Positions 44,058 through 53,030 of a stretch of 64,000 nt of DNA are shown here, piece after piece. The notes under the pieces were generated by a model that saw nothing but the letters and a program-made list of their open reading frames with translations, was not told the origin of the DNA and searched no databases. Numbering within the stretch: the first letter of the stretch is position 1; each line of letters starts with the position of its first letter. The stretch is from assembly GCF_000380245.2 (NCBI RefSeq), contig NZ_HG428741.1:2882099-2946098 (forward strand), in the 5' to 3' direction. The DNA is from Bacillus massiliigorillae. Its GTDB lineage: Bacteria > Bacillota > Bacilli > Bacillales > DSM-1321. The position numbers and the translations under genes were made by a program.

Positions 44058-45981
44058 ATACCTCGACCTCCATTACACAATACTCCGAATAATCCACTTC
44101 AATACTTACGCTAAAACTTTTCTTTTTTGCTGAAGATATAAAGAAAATACTATTATTAGTAATCTCTTCAGGCTTAATACTACCATCATTAAACTTGGCT
44201 GTTTTAATTGGGAGATCATAATCACTCTGTTCTCCTAATAATTTAAATCTTAATTCACCTCTTGCGATAGCTTTATCCGTAGAAATTAGGAAATTGTATT
44301 TTCCATCCTGCTTATTCGAACAAATATACTTTTGCTTACTACCAACAGGTTTGCTCTTTCTCGGTTTAAGATTTTCTCCAATTGCTTCTCCTGGCTTATC
44401 TTTGTCGGTCCTATTATTATTAGAATTCGATGTTTGTTCGGTAGAGTTCTCTTCCGTATCTGTTGAATTTTCATTTGTTTCTACACTTGTTGTTTCTTCT
44501 GGCATAATGCCAAACTCTCCCATCAATTCTTCATCAAGCTTTGATGGTAACTCTCTCATTTTACGTTTTTTCTTTTTCGGCTCTTGTTCTTTTTTCTTAT
44601 AGGTAATTTCTTTAATGGTGGACGATATTGATTCTTTTTTATTTTTACCTTCATCTGACAGAAGGGTATTATTCGGTAAAAAATCACTTAATCCCACTGC
44701 ATCCATAACATCCGCTGTTTTTTGTTGGAATAACTCTTTTACTTGCGTCCTAATAAATTTTCTTAAATCACTATATATTTTATCAGCTAATTTAGCATCT
44801 TTCTCAAATCGATTAGGCATCCAGCCATTATGAGCAGGATTTTCTAACTGTTTAAAAATACTATTCATATTAGTACCTGTAATCATGAGTATTCCAGTGA
44901 ATGAAATACTACCATTAATATTTTTCTGCTCGAAAATCTTCATACCTGTTTTCCTCGTCATCAACACGCGACGATTCAAATCTTCTCCACTCATTAAATA
45001 TAACTCTGCTTCTCCCTCATTAAATACAATATTATATTTATACTTTTGAGCAGGATACTTAATTTTACTTGTCCTTTTAGAAACAAGCGCTTTATAGTAA
45101 TTCTTCAATACGCTATTTTCTTCACTATCTTCTAGTTGGGCAATTAACTCCCCTAGATTTTTATGATTAATCTCAAAGTCATTCACTCTAACAATTAATC
45201 TTTTATTCCAAACCGTAATAAAGAAGTTATGTAGAATAGAATGGATAATATCCTTTTGCCAATCTTCAACAGGTTCAAATGCTGAAACAAAAATATCAGT
45301 ACCTGTCTCACTTCTTTCAAAAGCTTGATCAAGGTTGAGTAGTCCTTCTATAGCACGGGATGCATGATTATTTGTGTAATAACCACTACCTAACGTAATT
45401 TCATTATTCTTCTTATAAGACATAATATTCGCAACACCAATATGAGACTTATATCCATCTTCATCGTAACTTGAATAAAATAGTGTTCGAAGATGAGAAT
45501 TTAGAAATGGTGCTGCCTTTCCAATTCCAAAGCTTCCTCCAGATTCATCTTCTTTATTAGAAGATCCTGCTTCTTTTACTAAAGAACTCCATGCTGAACC
45601 TAAATCTGCATCCTTAGCACCTTTCAGACCAATTGTATTAAAATCACTAATTCGTAAAAATTCCATATGTGGCCTGTTTAAAATAGATAATGCTTGTTCA
45701 ATAAACTCTTCACTCTTCTTATTTTTTCCTCTCCATGTATCTTTACAATCCTGAAAGACAGAAACTAACTCATCTTTACCTGGAAATGCTTCTGAAGAAA
45801 TTGAAAACTTACGAAATTCAACAATAACTGGTTTATCATGCTCCTTCACTGCATCCAATGAGTTTTGACAAATTTCACGTGTTAAAGAATCTAATGCATT
45901 ATCACGGAATGTTTCTAACCCTGCATTATTTATTGAATTTATATTACCACCCGTTACAGCGGGGAAATTCCAAAATGCCAT
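44047..45981 (-). CDS. GHKL ATPase (MutL/MORC/Hsp90-like) of the accessory operon
   Basis: The 644-residue protein carries the N-box REICQNSLDAV (Glu36, Asn40, Asp43), the G1-like ISDFNTIGLKG (Asp113) and the G2 lid GGSFGIGKAAPF (148-158), so ATP binding is well supported. A middle domain follows, then a low-complexity Glu/Asn/Ser/Thr-rich linker (about 475-535) and a C-terminal beta-rich domain. Stand-alone GHKL ATPases of this kind are known in restriction-like prokaryotic loci. They may act as ATP-gated clamps on DNA. It follows the HTH gene by 9 bp with its RBS GGTGA just after that gene's stop. Confidence 0.88.
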   Translation of the reverse strand: MAFWNFPAVTGGNINSINNAGLETFRDNALDSLTREICQNSLDAVKEHDKPVIVEFRKFSISSEAFPGKDELVSVFQDCKDTWRGKNKKSEEFIEQALSILNRPHMEFLRISDFNTIGLKGAKDADLGSAWSSLVKEAGSSNKEDESGGSFGIGKAAPFLNSHLRTLFYSSYDEDGYKSHIGVANIMSYKKNNEITLGSGYYTNNHASRAIEGLLNLDQAFERSETGTDIFVSAFEPVEDWQKDIIHSILHNFFITVWNKRLIVRVNDFEINHKNLGELIAQLEDSEENSVLKNYYKALVSKRTSKIKYPAQKYKYNIVFNEGEAELYLMSGEDLNRRVLMTRKTGMKIFEQKNINGSISFTGILMITGTNMNSIFKQLENPAHNGWMPNRFEKDAKLADKIYSDLRKFIRTQVKELFQQKTADVMDAVGLSDFLPNNTLLSDEGKNKKESISSTIKEITYKKKEQEPKKKKRKMRELPSKLDEELMGEFGIMPEETTSVETNENSTDTEENSTEQTSNSNNNRTDKDKPGEAIGENLKPRKSKPVGSKQKYICSNKQDGKYNFLISTDKAIARGELRFKLLGEQSDYDLPIKTAKFNDGSIKPEEITNNSIFFISSAKKKSFSVSIEVDYSEYCVMEVEVFEA

Positions 45982-45990
45982 GTTTTCACC

Positions 45991-46284
45991 TTACCTTTCT
46001 AGTAATCTATAATTCTGATAATATGTTACTTTTAATATTTCTAAAGCATTTAATTCATGTTGTTGAAACTCCATTTCAGGAAAAGCACTCTTCTTTTCCA
46101 AATAATAGCCACCATATCTTCCAGCCTTAGCTCCAATTTGTATTCCTGCCATTTCGATATCACTTTTATATTTTCTAATCATCCTTTCTTTTACTTCTAA
46201 CATCGATGTTAAATCCTTTGATTTCACAAGCCCACTAGAATTTAAAATACTTATCATTTTTAAGCAATTACTTACATGACTCAC
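45991..46284 (-). CDS. Short HTH protein, WYL-regulator N-terminus only
   Basis: The 97-residue protein has an HTH_11/DeoR-like winged helix (SSGLVKSKDLTSMLEVKERMIRKYKSDIEMAGIQI, then AGRYGGYYL) as found at the N-terminus of YafY-type WYL regulators. The ligand-sensing WYL domain is missing. The start is GTG 46284, overlapping the helicase stop as GTGA. It is likely the regulator of the accessory operon or a DNA-targeting subunit. Confidence 0.7.
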   Translation of the reverse strand: MSHVSNCLKMISILNSSGLVKSKDLTSMLEVKERMIRKYKSDIEMAGIQIGAKAGRYGGYYLEKKSAFPEMEFQQHELNALEILKVTYYQNYRLLER

Positions 46285-48707
46285 TTCTTACTCTTCCTCT
46301 CAAAATACGTATGCAATCTGTATTCACATATCTGCCTAGTAAATGCATAAACAATCGCTTGATCTTCTTCACTGACCTCAAAATTCGGTGTGAATATCCC
46401 ATTCTCTAACTTCAACATTCCCTTCGAACTGCCGCTCCACTTCGTCATAGGCATTTTCTCTATTAAACTAGCAACCTTATCTTCATCATATTCCCATAGC
46501 TTCTTTGAAGAACTATCACTAAAATCGATACGTTTTCGATATTCTTTTTCTGTTAAATATGTATAAAAAAAGGGTGCTACTTCCTTTGCAGAAATGGGCT
46601 TCATCCATTGATTAGTACCTCGTTGTAACATGGCTAGAAGCAATACCATCTTATAGCTCTTTGCCATACCCGTCTTTTCTACTTCAGTAAACCAATCCTC
46701 ATAACGCAAAAACGTTTGTGATTCCACATCTGAAAGTTCATCAGCCCATTGAAGAAAATGAATATATGATTTGAATTCCTGCTTATATAATCGACTATCT
46801 GTTGAACCTTTCATATGCACTTCTAAATATGATGGTCGTCTACCGATTTCTAACTTCACTTGCTCATAGCTCTGCTTCACTAATTCTTTTCGTGGCATCT
46901 TCTTTTTAGCTAATTCGTCTAATAATTGTTTTGCTTCTAACTCTATCTCTACATGACAGCCTTCAGGAACAATTGGTTGACCTGCATTTACTTTTTTCTT
47001 CTCATCATTTTGAACATAAAAAAGCGATTGCTTAACATCTGCATTACGATAGTTAGCAATTAAGTCGATAATGACACAATGACTTTTCCCTTCAGCAATA
47101 CGTAGTCCTCGACCAACTTGCTGTGTAAAAACTGTCAAAGATTCTGTTGGACGGGCGAATAATAACGTATCAACTGTAGGAATATCCACACCTTCATTAA
47201 ACAAATTGACCGTCATAATACAGTCTAATTCACCTTCTGCTAATTGCTGAATGGCTGTATCCCGAGCAAATGATGATTGTGAATGTAGACTAACCGTTTT
47301 ATATCCATGATTATTATAATATTGAGATAAAAAATCAGCTTGAACAATACTAGAACAAAAGACTATCGTCCGTGTTTGACGATATTGTAGCCAAGCCTGT
47401 AGAATCTTTTCAGCAACTTCATCTTTCAATTGTACAATTGCCAATTCTTCTGCATCATACTTCGTACCTAACCATCGTATTTGCGAATAATCTGTATCAT
47501 CGTAGACACCATAGTAATGAAATGGTGCTAGCCATTGCCTTTGAATAGCTTCTATAAAATCGATTCTATAAGCAACATTACCGTCACATATGCTATAAAT
47601 ATCACGATAATCATTACGATCAGGCGTCGCTGTAATTCCTAATAAAAAATTAGGAGTAAAGTAATTCAATACTTTCTGATATGTATTAGCCGCAGCATGA
47701 TGAAATTCATCTACAATGATTAAATCAAAATCATCAGGTGAGAAAACTTCTAAATGGCGTTTACGGCTTAATGTTTGAATAGAAGCAAAAAGAACGTCTG
47801 CTTCAGCATCTTTATGCTTTCCATTATAAATTCCAGTTTTAGCATTACGAATAACTTTTTGAAATGATTGTTCCGCTTGGAAAAGAATCTCTTCTAAATG
47901 AGCGATAAATAATACTCGTTTAAATTGCTTCGAGAAAAAAGCCGCTAAGTAAGTTTTACCCAGACCTGTTGCCATTACGACCATTGCTTTATCATAGCCT
48001 TCGTCTTGTATCGTTTTCAGCTCTGTCAAAGCATCCACTTGTGCAAATCTAGGAGCAATAGTTGTATACTTTTCTTTCGTTTCTATAATCTTTTCCGGTA
48101 GAACTGCATTCTCTTTTGGCTCTGGTAAAGTCATATCGATTTCTTCTTGCTTTGTCCATGTTTTAGCGAGCTGTGGATGAATTTTATGGAATTCTTCATA
48201 TTCCAGTTGATATTGTTTCACCGTTTCATTATTGAGAGAAATAGTGGCTTCATCATAATATAATGATAAAAATTCATGAATAGCATTCTCCAATATATCC
48301 GCTTCTTTCTCACCTTTAATCGAGACATTCCACTCTACACCTTTAGTTAGAGCAGAACGTGACATATTCGATGAACCCACATAGAATATGCCATCGCTTT
48401 CATTTTCAAAGATATACGCTTTCGGATGAAAAGAAACACCCCTACTTTTCCAAAGGCGAACTTCAATTGAAGGGTGAATCTCAATTAATCTTTTTAAAGC
48501 TTCTGGTTGCGTAATATATAAATAATCACCTGTACATATTTTGATATCACTACCATTTTCCGCTGCTTGGCGTAAACTATCTTCCAGTAGCTTAACCCCT
48601 GAATTCATCACAAATGAAGTTAATATATAACAAGAGTTAGCCCTTCTAATGCTCTCTTTCACATGTGCTGATAAGTCTTTAGTGATAAGTTGAATATTAC
48701 TTGTCAT
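46281..48707 (-). CDS. PLD nuclease-SF2 helicase of the accessory operon
   Basis: The 808-residue protein has a PLD-like domain with FHPKAYIF and FYVGSSNMSRSAL (about 90-130) and an SF2 helicase (VMATGLGKTYLAAFF near 245, LIIVDEFHHAAANTYQ, LLGITATPDRNDYRD, motif VI TQQVGRGLRIAEGKS). A C-terminal helical region follows. It is clearly homologous to the 28-31 kb helicase but lacks its DUF3427 end. The ATG at 48707 has AGAGG 6 bases upstream; the reading frame overlaps the MazG-like gene. It is the probable DNA-cutting or remodelling engine of the module. Confidence 0.9.
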   Translation of the reverse strand: MTSNIQLITKDLSAHVKESIRRANSCYILTSFVMNSGVKLLEDSLRQAAENGSDIKICTGDYLYITQPEALKRLIEIHPSIEVRLWKSRGVSFHPKAYIFENESDGIFYVGSSNMSRSALTKGVEWNVSIKGEKEADILENAIHEFLSLYYDEATISLNNETVKQYQLEYEEFHKIHPQLAKTWTKQEEIDMTLPEPKENAVLPEKIIETKEKYTTIAPRFAQVDALTELKTIQDEGYDKAMVVMATGLGKTYLAAFFSKQFKRVLFIAHLEEILFQAEQSFQKVIRNAKTGIYNGKHKDAEADVLFASIQTLSRKRHLEVFSPDDFDLIIVDEFHHAAANTYQKVLNYFTPNFLLGITATPDRNDYRDIYSICDGNVAYRIDFIEAIQRQWLAPFHYYGVYDDTDYSQIRWLGTKYDAEELAIVQLKDEVAEKILQAWLQYRQTRTIVFCSSIVQADFLSQYYNNHGYKTVSLHSQSSFARDTAIQQLAEGELDCIMTVNLFNEGVDIPTVDTLLFARPTESLTVFTQQVGRGLRIAEGKSHCVIIDLIANYRNADVKQSLFYVQNDEKKKVNAGQPIVPEGCHVEIELEAKQLLDELAKKKMPRKELVKQSYEQVKLEIGRRPSYLEVHMKGSTDSRLYKQEFKSYIHFLQWADELSDVESQTFLRYEDWFTEVEKTGMAKSYKMVLLLAMLQRGTNQWMKPISAKEVAPFFYTYLTEKEYRKRIDFSDSSSKKLWEYDEDKVASLIEKMPMTKWSGSSKGMLKLENGIFTPNFEVSEEDQAIVYAFTRQICEYRLHTYFERKSKK

Positions 48708-49026
48708 CACTTACCTCTATTAAATAAATCTTCTCATCAAAAGCCCCACGCTTTATAGCTTTTTCTTTTCGAACTTCTTCTACTTTCTCAGGAGTAGCAC
48801 CATGACAACGACTTAGGGCATGAATGATTTCCAATAAATCCGCTAATTCTTCTATTGCACTAGCATCATCTTTTGCTTCTAAATACTCACGTAGCTCTTC
48901 TTCGCTTTTCTTGCGTAATTCAATAATATATTCCTCTTCATTAAGAATTTTTGTTGAAAATTCTTTTCCTGTTTTTTCAATAATATTTGGAATTAAATCA
49001 CGTACTAGTTTGTTGTGAACTGGCAT
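48697..49026 (-). CDS. MazG-like nucleoside triphosphate pyrophosphohydrolase
   Basis: The 109-residue all-alpha protein starts with NKLVRDLIPNIIEKTGKEF, typical of the phosphoribosyl-ATP pyrophosphohydrolase-like branch. Its metal-binding signature is EEELREYLEAKDDASAIEELADLLEIIHAL. It would hydrolyse an NTP to NMP and pyrophosphate. Start 49026 is preferred because GGAAGG lies 9 bases upstream. It is the first gene of the accessory operon, and its end overlaps the helicase start by 11 nt. The role could be signalling-nucleotide removal or nucleotide depletion. Confidence 0.88.
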   Translation of the reverse strand: MPVHNKLVRDLIPNIIEKTGKEFSTKILNEEEYIIELRKKSEEELREYLEAKDDASAIEELADLLEIIHALSRCHGATPEKVEEVRKEKAIKRGAFDEKIYLIEVSDDK

Positions 49027-49035
49027 AAAGCTCAT

Positions 49036-49493
49036 CCTTCCTAAAAACTATTTTTTATTAAAAGTATAGAAGATTATTTAGTATTTATAAAGATGGAGTA
49101 AAGGCTATTCTGGATAATTTTTTAACTATATTATACACTTTTACCACCTACAAAAATTTGCATCCAAAATTGATACATTAAAAAGCAACCTTCATAAAGG
49201 TTGTCTCTAACTCTTTTTCTTCTTCAACTAATCCTAAACCGTCCCAGATTCCCATTCACCTTTGCTGATTTATCAATGAGTATTTTCAAATATTTTTCTT
49301 AATTGTAAGATTTTAAAAAGATGTACATAAATCTTTTGAATTAAGAAAACAATAACCAACTTACACATAGATATAAATAGACCCATTAAGACTCTTTAGA
49401 AAACCTCCTATTTTCAAACCTAATTCTATTTAATATTATTTCAAGAAAATGATAAAATTAAATTATCAAACCATATAACGAAAGGAGAATGTC
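49036..49493. other. Intergenic region with an orphan minus-strand terminator
   Basis: At 49186-49206 AACCTT/AAGGTT is followed on the minus strand by GCTTTTT, a terminator with no complete gene feeding it. Just before it (49193-49264, minus strand) is a short frame reading WDGLGLVEEEKELETTFMKV, possibly the tail of a lost gene. The rest is AT-rich and should hold the promoters of the accessory operon and the antiporter. Confidence 0.45.
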
Positions 49494-51521
49494 ATGAGTT
49501 TATTGATAACCGTTTTGTTATTGCTCATTTGTTTGCTTATTTCCAATGTAATTAGTCATTACATACCTTCTATCCCAACCGCCCTAATCCAAATTGGATT
49601 TGGCATTATACTAGCACTTCTCGTGCAGGACATAACCTTAAATATAGAAACAGAATGGTTTTTATTATTGTTTGTTGCTCCGCTTTTGTACAATGATGGA
49701 AGGCATTTTCCTCGTGAAGAATTGTGGAAGATGAGAGCTTCTATAATGGGAAATGCCATTATTCTTGTCTTATTAACAACAGTAATTGGTGGCTATTTTA
49801 TTCATTGGATGATTCCCGCTATTCCATTAGCAGCTGCATTTGCTTTGGCTGCTATTCTATCTCCAACCGATCCGGTAGCTGTAAATGGCATTGCAAAACG
49901 TATACATATTCCTGATAAAGTATTAAATCTTGTTCGCGGCGAATCATTGATTAATGATGCTTCCGGATTAGTTGCCTTTAATTACGCCATTGCAGCTGTT
50001 GTTACAGGCTATTTCTCGTTAAAAGAAGCACTATTCGATTTTTCTTATATGTTTATTGCAGGAGCTATACTAGGGCTGATTCTTGGTTTTGTATTTATCG
50101 GCATTAGGTTTTCACTACGAAAAAAAGGAATTGGAGATGTCACCTTTTACTCTTTACTACAAATTATGACACCGTTTGTCATCTATATTATTACCGAGGA
50201 GCTATTACATGCTTCTGGTGTAATTGCAGTTGTTGTAGCTGGAATCCTAGCATCTTTAGTGAAAGAACGTACAGAAACAGTTCATGCAGAAGAGCAGGTT
50301 GTAACAGAAAACCTCTGGTCTGTCATTTTGTTCATTTTAAATGGAATTGTCTTCCTACTACTAGGATTAAAAATCCCATCAACAATGATGACTACTATAG
50401 CCAATCCAACAATTAGTAATTGGTTAATTATTGGCTACGTATTAGCGATTGGAGCCGTTATTCTTGCTATTCGGTTTGCCTGGTCTTACTTATTCTCTTA
50501 TTATGAATATCGCTTCGAGAAAGTAAAAAATCCCGAAAAGCCTAGCATCAAAAACACAATGGTCATCAGCTTAACTGGCGTTCGTGGTGCTGTTACAATG
50601 GCTGGGGTTCTGTCTATTCCATACGTTGTTATGACAGGTGAAGAATTTCCTGAAAGATCTTTAATACTCTTCATTGCTGCTGGAGTAATTTTATTCACAT
50701 TAATTGTTGCAACCGTATTCCTACCTTTGCTAAGCAAAAGCGAGAAGACTAAAGGAGAAATTGGTGATATCGCTTTTAATAAAGCGAAGCAAAAAGTTTT
50801 ATTAGCTGCTATTAAACAGATTGAAATTGAAAAAAATGAAGAAAATCATGATGCAGCTAATGAATTAATTGCGGAGTATAAAAGGATGTTTCGTCAAACA
50901 CAATTTGAACAAAAAACAAATGATGAAATAGTATCTTATCAGAGGAAAGTCGTTGAGGTGCGATTATTAGCATTAAAAACAGAAAGAAAATACATACAAA
51001 ATATAATGAACCAAGGAGAAATTAGAGAAAAGACTTTTGAAAGACTTGAAAAATTGTTAGATTATCGTGAAGAAGCTTTTTCAAATAATTTTCGTTCCAA
51101 GTTCTTATATCTTTTCGGCAAGATGATTCGTGCATGGCATCAACTATTCTTTCATTTACGTAAAGATCGAGAAGCTACATTAACGACATTACGACTTTCA
51201 AAAAATATTCAGTTAAAAGCCGCACAGGCCGCTCTCGAAATGTTAGAAAATCAATTACAGAAATCAGAGAGAAAAGACATCATATTAGCTGTCATTTCAG
51301 AATATCAAAGTATGATTGGCAAATTAAAAAAGCCTACCAAATACAATAATGAAAAAAGAGAAGAGCAAAAAGAAGAATTACGTATAAACGTCATGGAAAA
51401 AGAACGCGCAGAAATCCAAAGAATGTACACATCCGGCGAAATTAATAGAGAGCAAACAAAAGAATTAAGAAGATTTGTTAACTATGTAGAAAGTGTTACT
51501 TTACAGGAACATGTAGAATAA
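49494..51521 (+). CDS. CPA1-family Na+/H+ antiporter
   Basis: The 675-residue protein has about 12 membrane helices in the first 420 residues and the ion-binding motifs AAILSPTDPVAV (Asp of helix 5) and GESLINDASGLVAF (Asn-Asp of helix 6), typical of NhaP/NhaK/YvgP-type exchangers. SLTGVRGAVTMAGVLSIP is another family mark. A long, highly charged cytoplasmic tail (about 425-675) of helices probably regulates activity. It exports Na+ or K+ in exchange for protons. The RBS AAAGGAG precedes the ATG. It is a single gene. Confidence 0.93.
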   Translation: MSLLITVLLLLICLLISNVISHYIPSIPTALIQIGFGIILALLVQDITLNIETEWFLLLFVAPLLYNDGRHFPREELWKMRASIMGNAIILVLLTTVIGGYFIHWMIPAIPLAAAFALAAILSPTDPVAVNGIAKRIHIPDKVLNLVRGESLINDASGLVAFNYAIAAVVTGYFSLKEALFDFSYMFIAGAILGLILGFVFIGIRFSLRKKGIGDVTFYSLLQIMTPFVIYIITEELLHASGVIAVVVAGILASLVKERTETVHAEEQVVTENLWSVILFILNGIVFLLLGLKIPSTMMTTIANPTISNWLIIGYVLAIGAVILAIRFAWSYLFSYYEYRFEKVKNPEKPSIKNTMVISLTGVRGAVTMAGVLSIPYVVMTGEEFPERSLILFIAAGVILFTLIVATVFLPLLSKSEKTKGEIGDIAFNKAKQKVLLAAIKQIEIEKNEENHDAANELIAEYKRMFRQTQFEQKTNDEIVSYQRKVVEVRLLALKTERKYIQNIMNQGEIREKTFERLEKLLDYREEAFSNNFRSKFLYLFGKMIRAWHQLFFHLRKDREATLTTLRLSKNIQLKAAQAALEMLENQLQKSERKDIILAVISEYQSMIGKLKKPTKYNNEKREEQKEELRINVMEKERAEIQRMYTSGEINREQTKELRRFVNYVESVTLQEHVE

Positions 51522-51554
51522 CGTTTCTTCCGAAAAAGAATAAAGAATGAAATG

Positions 51555-51587
51555 AAAGCATCAAGGAACAATAGTCCTTGATGCTTT
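51555..51587. terminator. Bidirectional terminator
   Basis: The perfect stem AAAGCATCAAGGA/TCCTTGATGCTTT lies between the convergent antiporter and hypothetical gene. Confidence 0.8.
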
Positions 51588-51596
51588 CTTATATTA

Positions 51597-51923
51597 TCAA
51601 CAAGAAAAAAAGTGATACTGTAAACCATGCTTTTGACAGAAATCTCGAAACTTCTTCTCACATTCTGATCCTCTAAACACTTGCTTTACTAGCTGTAATA
51701 TTGATTCATTTGATTGTAAATGATCTTGTAAAAGCTCATTTAGTTTTTTCGTATCTTCCTTAGATAATGAATAAAAATACTCGTATTCCCTGCCACCCCA
51801 TTTTTCTTCAACAAGGGAACCTAAATCTTGCCCCATAATTTCTAATTTTCCATCCTTTATATATGCACAAATATAAATAGATACTTGTTGATTTTCATGT
51901 TTGTATAATTGCACCTGATCCAT
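51597..51923 (-). CDS. Hypothetical small cytoplasmic protein
   Basis: The 108-residue protein has alternating strands and helices (VSIYICAYIKDGKLEIMGQDLG; EYEYFYSLSKEDTKKLNELL; FRDFCQKHGLQYHFFSC). No family could be named, though the shape resembles small Bacillus proteins of unknown role. Start 51923 follows GGAGAG with proper spacing. It lies 36 bp after a zinc-ribbon gene and is likely co-transcribed. Confidence 0.6.
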   Translation of the reverse strand: MDQVQLYKHENQQVSIYICAYIKDGKLEIMGQDLGSLVEEKWGGREYEYFYSLSKEDTKKLNELLQDHLQSNESILQLVKQVFRGSECEKKFRDFCQKHGLQYHFFSC

Positions 51924-51959
51924 ACTAAATCTCTCCATCGTATTTATGACTTTACTGCG

Positions 51960-52163
51960 TTATCCAAAGAACAAATCCAATATATTTGAACCAGTTGAAG
52001 ATTCTTTGTTATAGAACTCTGAGTATCCACATTTTTTACAATATACAACAACAAATTGATTATGTTGAATATCAAACATCTTTGACAAACCTGTACCTGT
52101 CATCGCTACTTCTTTCTTTCCTGCATCTCTACTTCCACATTTGATACATCCTTTTTCACTCAT
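51960..52163 (-). CDS. Zinc-ribbon protein
   Basis: The 67-residue protein has two CxxC knuckles, GCIKCGS and VYCKKCGYSEFY, forming one zinc ribbon. The GYSEFY ending is common in small nucleic-acid-type ribbons of Bacillus. Start 52163 has AAAGGGAG upstream. It is probably the first gene of a two-gene unit. Role unknown. Confidence 0.75.
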   Translation of the reverse strand: MSEKGCIKCGSRDAGKKEVAMTGTGLSKMFDIQHNQFVVVYCKKCGYSEFYNKESSTGSNILDLFFG

Positions 52164-52362
52164 TGATGTCAACTCCCTTTACCTATTTATACGAAAATTC
52201 TATCTATAAAGTTTCATTGAATCATGTATAACGTATGGCGCTTTTTCAAATGATTAAAATGACAAAAATGTAAGCTTTACGAAAGCTATTTCGATACGAC
52301 AAATTCATGGTCTCCTCTACAATGAGCAGAGGAAACCAATACAAAAAGGATGGTAACAAGCT

Positions 52363-52965
52363 ATGAAGAAATGGATTATTTTACTTGTTGGATTATGCTC
52401 TTTTACAGCACTTGCTGGCTGTAGCTTAATCGATAAAATAATTGGTGAACGCGCCAATGGAATCATTGTTTATGGAAATGAAGAAGCAATCAAAGCAGAG
52501 GTAAGCCCTGTAAAAAATGACTTAAAAAGCTTTCATTTATATGAAACTAAAATAACAGAAAGCAATGCAGAAAAAATAATGATTATGGACAAAACAACAG
52601 CAGACGCATTATTTGCAAAAGGATTGTTCCGTGAAATAAAAGATGAAAAATCTACTCCTATTCATTCATTACCTACAGTGACGAAAGAACAAAGTGTGCT
52701 ATTTGCCAAAGATGAAATTTCAAATCCTGAAATTGAAGGAAAATCATATGCTACCAAATATGAAGGTAATATCGTGATTGGCTCATCTCGCCACCATGTT
52801 GATTCATTCATGATTATGGACCATGAAGTATATCAATCAATTAAAGGTGAAAATACAACTTTAGGAGTGCTCTTATTTAAAAAAGCAAGTAAACCAGAAA
52901 CTTCAATGACTTCGTTCAAAGAACTCTCACCACAACTTATCACTATTATTGAGAATAAAGAATAA
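52363..52965 (+). CDS. Hypothetical lipoprotein
   Basis: The 200-residue protein has the lipobox LAGC (lipidated Cys19) after a clear signal peptide. The mature part is mixed alpha/beta and contains repeated MIMD motifs (KIMIMDKTTADALFAKG, SFMIMDHEVYQSI), suggesting two related subdomains. No family was recognised. An AAAGGATGG RBS precedes the ATG. It is followed by the first large noncoding element. Confidence 0.75.
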   Translation: MKKWIILLVGLCSFTALAGCSLIDKIIGERANGIIVYGNEEAIKAEVSPVKNDLKSFHLYETKITESNAEKIMIMDKTTADALFAKGLFREIKDEKSTPIHSLPTVTKEQSVLFAKDEISNPEIEGKSYATKYEGNIVIGSSRHHVDSFMIMDHEVYQSIKGENTTLGVLLFKKASKPETSMTSFKELSPQLITIIENKE

Positions 52966-53030
52966 CATCTAAAAAATATTTAAAAACTTTTTTAATAAAA
53001 TGGTTAATATTTTGTAAAGCGGGTATATAT

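Noticed and set aside
41449..49026. DISARM, BREX, Zorya or Mokosh defence system
   Set aside because: The characteristic genes (DUF1998, PglZ, ZorAB, the Mokosh helicase type, methylases) are absent; only the PLD-helicase theme is shared.
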